12,913 bases of DNA from Peptococcaceae bacterium UBA7185. Its GTDB lineage: Bacteria > Bacillota > Peptococcia > Peptococcales > Peptococcaceae. The notes beneath the pieces were generated by a model, which ran no database searches, had not been told where the DNA came from, and saw only the letters and a program-made list of their open reading frames with translations. The stretch's first letter is position 1. The number at the start of each line of letters is the position of its first letter. Position numbers and translations under genes: made by a program. This document shows, in pieces, positions 7,628 to 12,913 of the stretch. Location: the NCBI GenBank assembly GCA_002491065.1, contig DKVF01000066.1:35372-48284 (forward strand), in the 5' to 3' direction.

Positions 7628-7669
7628 AAAAGGATTCCGAAGCTTAACCGCTCCAGAATCCTTTTATTT
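7628..7669 (+). terminator. Rho-independent terminator of the argFG operon
   Basis: AAAAGGATTC at 7628-7637 pairs with GAATCCTTTT at 7656-7665 (10 bp), and AGC/GCT (7641-7643, 7650-7652) extends the hairpin around a small loop. The 3' arm ends in a T-run followed by ATTT. It begins 30 bases after the argG stop. Confidence 0.8.
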
Positions 7670-7730
7670 GCAAAGAGAAGCGAAGGCGTTTTATAGCTGT
7701 CGCGCAGGAGTGTATACAAGGAGGATGGAG

Positions 7731-9110
7731 ATGTATCGAGAGATAAAATGTTTGTTGGGTTTATTGACGATGGCAGTGCTGCTGGTTTGCGCAGCGCCAG
7801 CCATGGCGGCAGACGAAGATTTCAGGGTGATCGGCTATTATACAGCGACGTCCTTTGACGAGCCGTTGGAGCGGGTACAGATGGAGCAGTACACCCATAT
7901 TATGTATGGCTTTTTGAAGCCGCAGACAGATGGCTCGATTTTGCCAGTGCCCAGACCGGAATTGCTGGAACAAATGGTGAAGAAAGCCCATGAGAATGAT
8001 GTAAAGGTATTTGCTGCAGTGGGCGGTTATTCCTATGAAAATAAACCGTTAGCGCCCACGTTTGCTGCAATGGCGGCCAGTGAAGAGAGTCGGAGTAAAT
8101 TTGTGCAGGCTATGGTGGATGTAGTGCGCACGTATGATTTGGACGGTGTGGAGTTGGATTGGGAATATCCGCGGGAGGAAACAGAGGAAAGCTATGAGGC
8201 TTTAGTGTTGGAGCTGGCGGAAGCATTGCATGCCATGGATAAGGAATTATCGGCGGCAGTGGCAGGGGCTACCGCTGCTGATGAAAGCGCTACGGTGTCG
8301 AAGATGATTACGCCGAAAGCGTTAGAATCGCTGGATTTTGTAGAAATTATGGCCTACGATTTACACGCCGCAGAGCATAGTCCGTTGTGGTTTGCCCGCA
8401 CCTCTATCCAATATTGGCTGAAACAGCTACCGAAAGAAAAGGTGGTTCTGGGTGTGCCGTTGTATGCCCGTCCCAGCTGGGTGCAGTACCGTCATTTAGT
8501 GGCGGCGGACCCTGAGAATGCCTATAAGAATTTTGTGGAGGCGGGGACAGTTTCCAAGCTGGAATCCAGCTATAATGGGCTGCCGTTACTGCATGACAAA
8601 GCTGTGTATGCGTTGAAGGAAACAGGCGGTATTATGTTTTTTGACATCAATGAAGATGTCAAGGGCGAACTAAGTGCAGTAGCTATGATTGGCGATTTGG
8701 TGCAGGAAGCGGAAAATGTGGGAAAAACTCAATTTGAAAAGCAAGTTTGGTTATATCTGGATAATCATCCGCTGACTTTTACTGCCGAAGAAGGATTAGG
8801 GAAGCCGCTGATTGACGAAAATGGCCGCACCCTACTGCCCTTGCGCAAGGTGGCAGAAGCCATCGGCGTAGAAGTTGCCTATAATCAGGCGGAACGCTCC
8901 ATCACCCTGACCGGTGACGAACAGCTTGTGCGTTTGATTGTGGATTCACAGGAAATGCAGGTAGGTTCCGCTGTCCAATTGCTGGACTGCGCGCCCCGTA
9001 TTCTTGACGGACGGACTTATGTACCCGCGCGGGCAGTGTTTGAAAGTTTTGGCTATCAGGTGCAGTGGAATAGCTATGGCCGTAGCGTCTATCTGCAGAA
9101 AGCGGAGTAA
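7731..9110 (+). CDS. Exported GH18-family glycosidase with C-terminal stalk domain
   Basis: The 459-residue product has a signal peptide (hydrophobic core, cleavage after APAMA near residue 26) and then a glycoside hydrolase 18 barrel. The GH18 signature DxxDxDxE appears as DGVELDWEYP (138-147): the catalytic acid Glu145 and preceding Asp143 are present, while the second Asp of the motif is Glu141. IMAYDLH (about 207-212) and GGIMFFDINEDVKG (about 299-312) match later GH18 strands. GH18 enzymes cleave beta-1,4-GlcNAc linkages in chitin, peptidoglycan or glycoprotein glycans; wall remodelling is the likeliest role here. Residues about 341-459 form a copper-amine-oxidase-like stalk domain (ENGRTLLPLRKVAEAIG, then DGRTYVPARAVFESFG). 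The ATG at 7731 is six bases after AAGGAGG (7718-7724); an in-frame ATG at 7725 abuts that site and is less likely. A weak promoter-like TTGCAA (7668) with TATAGC (7692) precedes it. It is transcribed alone, converging on the MATE gene. Confidence 0.88.
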   Translation: MYREIKCLLGLLTMAVLLVCAAPAMAADEDFRVIGYYTATSFDEPLERVQMEQYTHIMYGFLKPQTDGSILPVPRPELLEQMVKKAHENDVKVFAAVGGYSYENKPLAPTFAAMAASEESRSKFVQAMVDVVRTYDLDGVELDWEYPREETEESYEALVLELAEALHAMDKELSAAVAGATAADESATVSKMITPKALESLDFVEIMAYDLHAAEHSPLWFARTSIQYWLKQLPKEKVVLGVPLYARPSWVQYRHLVAADPENAYKNFVEAGTVSKLESSYNGLPLLHDKAVYALKETGGIMFFDINEDVKGELSAVAMIGDLVQEAENVGKTQFEKQVWLYLDNHPLTFTAEEGLGKPLIDENGRTLLPLRKVAEAIGVEVAYNQAERSITLTGDEQLVRLIVDSQEMQVGSAVQLLDCAPRILDGRTYVPARAVFESFGYQVQWNSYGRSVYLQKAE

Positions 9111-9145
9111 TGAGCTTGCATATGGTAAGGAATAGGGAAAATCAA

Positions 9146-9193
9146 AAAAGGGGAACTGTATTACTATCATGATGGTAATACAGTTCCCCTTTT
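9146..9193. terminator. Bidirectional terminator between convergent genes
   Basis: A 48-base near-perfect palindrome with 24-base arms: AAAAGGGGAACTGTATTAC (9146-9164) is mirrored by GTAATACAGTTCCCCTTTT (9175-9193). The only non-complementary position is T9165 against G9174. An A-run on the left (9144-9149) and TTTT on the right supply U-tracts for both directions, so it can end the GH18 transcript (+) and the MATE transcript (-). Confidence 0.88.
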
Positions 9194-9238
9194 GGAGTGA
9201 AAAGAATTCTCTATCTATCCGTTTTGGGAGCCTATGTA

Positions 9239-10582
9239 TTAGGTAAAGGATTTTTCTCTGCGCAGTAGCACTGTAAGAATAGTCAACGAAATGCACAAAG
9301 TGATAAAATCGCTGAGGGGTTGGGCGAAAAGAAAACCTTGTTCTGCGAAGAAGTGGTTCAAAGTGTACAGCAAAGGAATATAAAATAATCCCTGCCGTGC
9401 GATAGAAAGAAATAATCCTGGCAGAGCCTTTCCCATAGCTTGAATGGTGGAGGCAGAAAGCATCTGACTTCCGACAAAGGGCAGAGAAAGCATGGTAACC
9501 CGCAGTGCATAAGCGCCCGCTGTCTGCACCTCAGGCAGCGGTGTGAACCAACTGATAATCCATGGTGCACCGATGCCGAATAAAAGTGTTAATGTGACGC
9601 CCACACAAGTGGTGAGGAAGATACCGTTTTTTACAATACTCTGCAATCGTTTCAGATTACGGGCTCCGTAATTGTAACCAATCATTGGTTGGCAGCCTGC
9701 GGAGATTCCCATAAAAATAAAGGAGCCAAGAGTGATAATTTTAGAGGAAATTCCCATACCGGCCACCAGATTGGCGTTGTAATCGGCGGCAACATTGTTA
9801 CATAAAATCAAAGCAACGCTGACTAACATCTGGTTCAATCCAGATGGGGTGCCGATGGTGAAAATTTCTTTCCAGATGGTGCCATTGGTACTGAAAAGGC
9901 TGCCTTTGATTTGCAGGGTGGATTTGCCACTGACATAACAGAATATATAAAAGCAGATTCCCAAGGTGTTGCCCAGCACAGTGGCAATGGCCGCGCCGCG
10001 AATTCCCATATGCAGCGCGAAAATAAAAATAGGGTCCAGAATGATATTGGACACGGTACCGATGAACATGCCCAGCATGGAGGACATCATGGCCCCTTCT
10101 GCCCGCAGGAGTTGTCCCATGGCATAATTGACCATAAGCAACACGCTGCCCAACAAAATGATGGATACATAAGAGTGGGTCGGTGCAAAGGTTTTGGAAT
10201 CAGCACCTAAATAGTTTACGATGGGTGTGAGACCAAATAAGCTCACAATCGTCACAAGCAGTCCCATTGCTACGCAGGCAATGAGTCCTGTTGTGAGTGT
10301 TTCACTGGCGCGCTGGAGTTTTTCCTCTCCAATGGAACGGGAAATATAGGAAGCGGCCCCTGTGCCAATCACAGAAGCAATAGCCATCAGAATCATGGCA
10401 ACGGGTGCAGCAAGATTGACAGCTGCTAGCTGAAATGGGTCGTGCAGCATACCGACGAAGAAGACGTCGACTAAGTTATACAATACCTGCACCATCATGC
10501 CCATAACCACGGGCAGTGACATTTTGATGATAGATGACATGACAGGCGCATCTCGCAATAAAGCGATACGTTTTTCGTTCAC
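9239..10582 (-). CDS. MATE-family multidrug/cation antiporter
   Basis: A 447-residue integral membrane protein with the twelve-helix, two-repeat plan of MATE exporters, which expel drugs or metabolites in exchange for Na+ or H+. Recognisable features are SLPVVMGMMVQVLYNLVDVFFVG near the N-terminus, the following LAAPVAMILMA, and GCQPMIGYNYGARN in the second half, close to the GxQPxxGYNYGA signature of the MepA/DinF-like branch. The start is a GTG (10580-10582 on the + coordinate) preceded eight bases upstream by AGGAGG (+ 10591-10596), and the product then begins MNEKRIALL. It stands alone on the - strand, divergent from the arsC-like gene and convergent with the GH18 gene. No regulator gene is adjacent. 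The substrate cannot be predicted. Confidence 0.93.
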   Translation of the reverse strand: MNEKRIALLRDAPVMSSIIKMSLPVVMGMMVQVLYNLVDVFFVGMLHDPFQLAAVNLAAPVAMILMAIASVIGTGAASYISRSIGEEKLQRASETLTTGLIACVAMGLLVTIVSLFGLTPIVNYLGADSKTFAPTHSYVSIILLGSVLLMVNYAMGQLLRAEGAMMSSMLGMFIGTVSNIILDPIFIFALHMGIRGAAIATVLGNTLGICFYIFCYVSGKSTLQIKGSLFSTNGTIWKEIFTIGTPSGLNQMLVSVALILCNNVAADYNANLVAGMGISSKIITLGSFIFMGISAGCQPMIGYNYGARNLKRLQSIVKNGIFLTTCVGVTLTLLFGIGAPWIISWFTPLPEVQTAGAYALRVTMLSLPFVGSQMLSASTIQAMGKALPGLFLSIARQGLFYIPLLYTLNHFFAEQGFLFAQPLSDFITLCISLTILTVLLRREKSFT

Positions 10583-10642
10583 AATGATTTCCTCCTAAGG
10601 GTAGTTTTGTTTTGATAAATCCAGTGAAAATCCTTATTATTA

Positions 10643-10706
10643 TGACAATTTATAGTATTTCTACTATTATAGCATAGTTGTCAAGAGATCCTTTTTGCGG
10701 TAAACT
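10643..10706. promoter_or_regulatory. Divergent promoter region with dyad symmetry (MATE / arsC-like)
   Basis: On the - strand TGCTATAAT (+ 10666-10674) is a strong extended -10 for the MATE gene. On the + strand TTGTCA (10678-10683), 17 bases, then TAAACT (10701-10706) is a weaker candidate promoter for the arsC-like gene. Two dyads overlap these elements: ATAGTA (10652-10657) with TACTAT (10662-10667), and TGACAA (10643-10648) with TTGTCA (10678-10683). This is a plausible place for a repressor to control one or both genes, but no known binding motif is recognised. Confidence 0.45.
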
Positions 10707-10758
10707 TATCTTAGTATAGTCGTTAATTTAAGAGAAAATATAAAGTGAGGGAAAGATA

Positions 10759-11118
10759 ATGTATTTATTTGTGCAATATCCAAAATGCAGTACTTGTCAG
10801 AAAGCAAAAAAATGGTTGGAAACCCAGGGAATTTCCTTTGAGAGCCGTCATATTGTGGAGGAAAATCCTACGGTGAAAGAATTAACAGAATGGATTGCGG
10901 CCAGCGGTCAGCCAGTGAAAAAATTCTTCAACACCAGTGGGAACAAGTATAAAGAGATGGCGTTGAAAGACAAGCTGCCGATGATGAGCCAGGAAGAACA
11001 GATTGCGCTGCTAGCCAGCGACGGCATGTTAGTGAAGCGGCCGTTGTTGGTGGGGCATGGTGTGATTCTGTCAGGATTTAAGGAAGCGCAGTGGGCAGAG
11101 GCTTTGCTGCAAAAATAA
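10759..11118 (+). CDS. ArsC/Spx-family thioredoxin-fold protein
   Basis: The 119-residue protein belongs to the arsenate reductase (ArsC)/Spx family. It opens with a beta strand and a redox CxxC motif, YPKCSTCQKAKKWL, with Cys10 and Cys13, and later has DGMLVKRPLLVG (about 89-100), the conserved Lys-Arg-Pro segment of the family. FNTSGNKYKEM (55-65) is typical of clostridial members annotated as arsenate reductase family proteins. Two functions are known in the family: glutaredoxin- or thioredoxin-linked arsenate reduction, and Spx-type binding to the RNA polymerase alpha subunit under thiol stress. The CxxC arrangement is as in Spx, but nothing here decides between them. No ars genes or arsenite exporter are nearby, which speaks against an arsenic resistance operon. 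GAGGG at 10747-10751 lies seven bases before the ATG. Confidence 0.88.
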   Translation: MYLFVQYPKCSTCQKAKKWLETQGISFESRHIVEENPTVKELTEWIAASGQPVKKFFNTSGNKYKEMALKDKLPMMSQEEQIALLASDGMLVKRPLLVGHGVILSGFKEAQWAEALLQK

Positions 11119-11179
11119 GAAAAGCAAGGACGATACAGAATTTAGTTTGTTACATGTAAAAATCATCTGGAAAAGAAAT

Positions 11180-11255
11180 CCTCCCATAAAAAAATAAAGA
11201 ACCGGCATACTAATAAACAGAATTGTGATGTAGTATGCCGGTTTTGATTGGGAGG
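11180..11255 (+). promoter_or_regulatory. Possible SD-masking leader of lonB
   Basis: CCTCCCA at 11180-11186 is the exact reverse complement of TGGGAGG at 11249-11255, which contains the lonB Shine-Dalgarno sequence. The 12-bp hairpin at 11201-11242 lies between them, so the two stems could stack and hide the ribosome binding site in any transcript starting upstream of 11180. Pairing is seen directly; regulation is inferred. Confidence 0.4.
11201..11245 (+). terminator. Hairpin with T-run between arsC-like gene and lonB (terminator or leader element)
   Basis: ACCGGCATACTA (11201-11212) pairs perfectly with TAGTATGCCGGT (11231-11242), 12 bp with an 18-base loop, and is followed by a short T-run. 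It can end the arsC-like transcript. It also sits only seven bases before the lonB ribosome binding site, so it may instead be a leader structure or attenuator for lonB. Confidence 0.65.
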
Positions 11256-11264
11256 CGTGTGAAA

Positions 11265-12887
11265 ATGAGCGATCAGGTTTGGAGTATTTTCGGCGTGGTA
11301 CAGATATTTTTTGCTTTGGTGATTGGGGTGTATTTTCTTAATCTGTTGCGCAGTCAGCGTAGCGGAAAACAGCAAGTATCTGTACATACAGAAAAGGAGC
11401 GGGACAAGCTGCAGGAGTTGAGGAATATTCATTTGACAGAACCGTTGACGGCGCGCACTCGCCCGGAATCTTTTGCCGATGTCATCGGACAGGAGGAAGG
11501 CATCAAAGCGCTGCGGGCAGCGATGTGTGGTCCCAATCCTCAGCATGTGATTATTTATGGGCCTCCCGGCGTGGGCAAGACGACCGTGGCACGGTTGATT
11601 TTGGAGGAAGCAAAGGGGCAGGCGGACAGCCCTTTTTCGGCAGATGCGAAATTTGTAGAGGTGGATGGTGCAACCTCGAGGTTTGATGAACGGGGCATTG
11701 CCGACCCGTTGATTGGCTCGGTACACGATCCAATTTATCAGGGTGCAGGCTCTATGGGTATGGCTGGTATTCCCCAGCCCAAACCCGGTGCAGTGACAAA
11801 AGCACATGGCGGGGTATTGTATATTGACGAAATCGGCGAGCTCCATCCTATGCAGATGAATAAACTGCTAAAGGTACTGGAAGACAGAAAGGTGCTGTTG
11901 GAGAGTGCCTACTACAGTGAAGACAACGAACGCATTCCGCCGCACATTCACGATATTTTTCGCAAGGGCTTGCCAGCGGATTTTCGCCTGATTGCGGCGA
12001 CGACCAGACAGCCTAATGAAATTCCAGCAGCGATTCGCTCCCGCTGTCTGGAAATTTATTTCCGCAATTTGCTGCCGGAGGAAATTGTTTCTGTGGCAAA
12101 ACGAGCGGCGGTGCGTGTAGAAAGAGATATTGATGAAAGAGCTCTGGAATTAATCAGCCATTATGCGACAAATGGCCGAGAGGCAGTGAACATAGTGCAG
12201 ATTGCGGCAGGTATGACTACGACAGAGAAACGAAACTGTATCTGTCGGGAAGATATTGAATGGGTCATTAACAGCTGCCATTATGAACCACGCCCCTTCA
12301 GCAATGTTGCAGCGAAAGCCGAAGTTGGATTAGTGAATGGTCTGGCTGTATGTGGTCCCAATATGGGTATTGTGAGCAGTGTAGAAGCAGCAGTATCCGC
12401 AGCAGAAAATGAGCCGGGAAATGTCAATATAACTGGAGTTGTAGAAGAAGAGGAATTACCTGGCGCAGGAGGACAGAAAATAAGACGGAAAAGCATGGCG
12501 CGCTGTTCTATGGAAACAGTATGTACTGCGCTGAAAACCATTATGAATTTGGATGTGGAGCGATATCACATTCATGTAAATTTCCCTGGCGGTATACCCA
12601 TTGACGGTCCCTCGGCGGGTGTGACTATCGCCACGGCGGTATATTCTGCAATCTGTAAAAAGCCAGTGGACAATACGCTGGCCATGACCGGCGAAGTTTC
12701 GGTCAGAGGAAAGGTGCTGCCGGTAGGTGGCACACCTGCCAAAATCGAAGCTGCCCGTCAGGCAGGCTTAAAACGGGTGCTGATTCCTAAAGATAATTGG
12801 CAGGATACATTTTCGCATATTCAGGGTGTAGAGGTTGTTCCCGTGGAGGAATTGATGGAAGTGATTCAATTGGCATTGCAGGGGTAA
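11265..12887 (+). CDS. lonB: LonB-type ATP-dependent Lon protease, membrane-anchored
   Basis: The 540-residue protein degrades unfolded or regulatory proteins using ATP. It lacks the large N-terminal substrate domain of LonA and instead begins with one hydrophobic segment (about 7-28), as in Bacillus LonB (about 550 residues), which should tether it to the membrane. The AAA+ domain has Walker A GPPGVGKT (99-106) and Walker B VLYIDE (about 184-189). The C-terminal Lon protease domain has the catalytic Ser450 in DGPSAGVT and Lys493 in PVGGTPAKIEAARQAG, forming the Ser-Lys dyad. Start: ATG at 11265 is nine bases after GGGAGG (11250-11255); an in-frame ATG at 11235 lies inside the upstream hairpin and is rejected. 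In Bacillus, lonB is expressed in the forespore; I found no matching sigma-F promoter here. The protein is complete, and only 26 bases follow it in the window. Confidence 0.95.
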   Translation: MSDQVWSIFGVVQIFFALVIGVYFLNLLRSQRSGKQQVSVHTEKERDKLQELRNIHLTEPLTARTRPESFADVIGQEEGIKALRAAMCGPNPQHVIIYGPPGVGKTTVARLILEEAKGQADSPFSADAKFVEVDGATSRFDERGIADPLIGSVHDPIYQGAGSMGMAGIPQPKPGAVTKAHGGVLYIDEIGELHPMQMNKLLKVLEDRKVLLESAYYSEDNERIPPHIHDIFRKGLPADFRLIAATTRQPNEIPAAIRSRCLEIYFRNLLPEEIVSVAKRAAVRVERDIDERALELISHYATNGREAVNIVQIAAGMTTTEKRNCICREDIEWVINSCHYEPRPFSNVAAKAEVGLVNGLAVCGPNMGIVSSVEAAVSAAENEPGNVNITGVVEEEELPGAGGQKIRRKSMARCSMETVCTALKTIMNLDVERYHIHVNFPGGIPIDGPSAGVTIATAVYSAICKKPVDNTLAMTGEVSVRGKVLPVGGTPAKIEAARQAGLKRVLIPKDNWQDTFSHIQGVEVVPVEELMEVIQLALQG

Positions 12888-12913
12888 GTTGCAAAAAAGT
12901 CTTAGGTACAAAC

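Noticed and set aside
10759..11118. Arsenic resistance operon
   Set aside because: Only the ArsC/Spx-family gene is present, with no arsenite exporter, ArsR or ArsA; the neighbouring MATE exporter is on the opposite strand and is not an arsenite pump family.
11201..11264. Sigma-F-type forespore promoter for lonB
   Set aside because: GCATA at 11205-11209 resembles a -35, but nothing at the correct distance fits the sigma-F -10.
11119..11264. CIRCE heat-shock operator upstream of lonB
   Set aside because: The TTAGCACTC-N9-GAGTGCTAA pattern is absent; only a short TTACATGTAA palindrome at 11150-11159 is seen.
11163..11846. A 227-codon open frame on the - strand over the lonB start
   Set aside because: It overlaps a clear lonB coding region with Walker motifs and its own translation resembles no protein family; it is an antisense shadow.
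1..12913. CRISPR arrays, insertion sequences, tRNA or rRNA genes
   Set aside because: No regularly spaced repeats, transposase motifs with terminal repeats, or tRNA cloverleaf signatures were seen on either strand.

Overview
The window carries nine recognisable genes (one of them interrupted) on about 12.9 kb, eight on the + strand and one (a MATE exporter) on the - strand. The gene content suggests a low-to-mid-GC anaerobic member of the Firmicutes. A LonB-type membrane-anchored Lon protease, a clostridial-style ArsC/Spx-family protein and two exported proteins with copper-amine-oxidase-like 'stalk' domains together fit the Negativicutes or a related group. That placement is an inference from gene families; no rRNA or other marker is present.

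Layout. (1) 31-3458: an SLC13/DASS-type anion transporter gene broken by an in-frame TAG at 634-636, followed 38 bp later by a 674-residue cytoplasmic alkaline-phosphatase-superfamily phosphodiesterase. They look like an uptake-plus-hydrolysis pair and end at a strong terminator (3499-3552). (2) 3738-5171: a secreted protein with two tandem stalk-type repeats and an unassigned C-terminal domain. (3) 5308-7669: arginine biosynthesis, argF then argG. A sigma-70-type promoter lies just upstream of argF and is covered by two direct-repeat ArgR-like boxes 20 bp apart; a terminator follows argG. argH is not in the window. (4) 7731-9110: an exported GH18 glycosidase with a C-terminal stalk domain. 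It converges on the MATE gene (10580-10582 start, - strand) across a 48-bp near-perfect palindrome that should terminate transcription in both directions. (5) 10583-10758: a divergent promoter region between the MATE gene and an arsC/spx-like gene. (6) 11265-12887: lonB, preceded by a leader with a 12-bp hairpin and an outer stem that could mask its ribosome binding site.

Most of the window is ordinary metabolism, export and protein turnover. I do not see a clear new multi-gene system. The points most worth following up are the amber codon that cuts the transporter near the boundary between its two halves, the hydrolase partner with its large unassigned insert, the possible masking of the lonB Shine-Dalgarno sequence, and the ArgR-like operator over the argF promoter.
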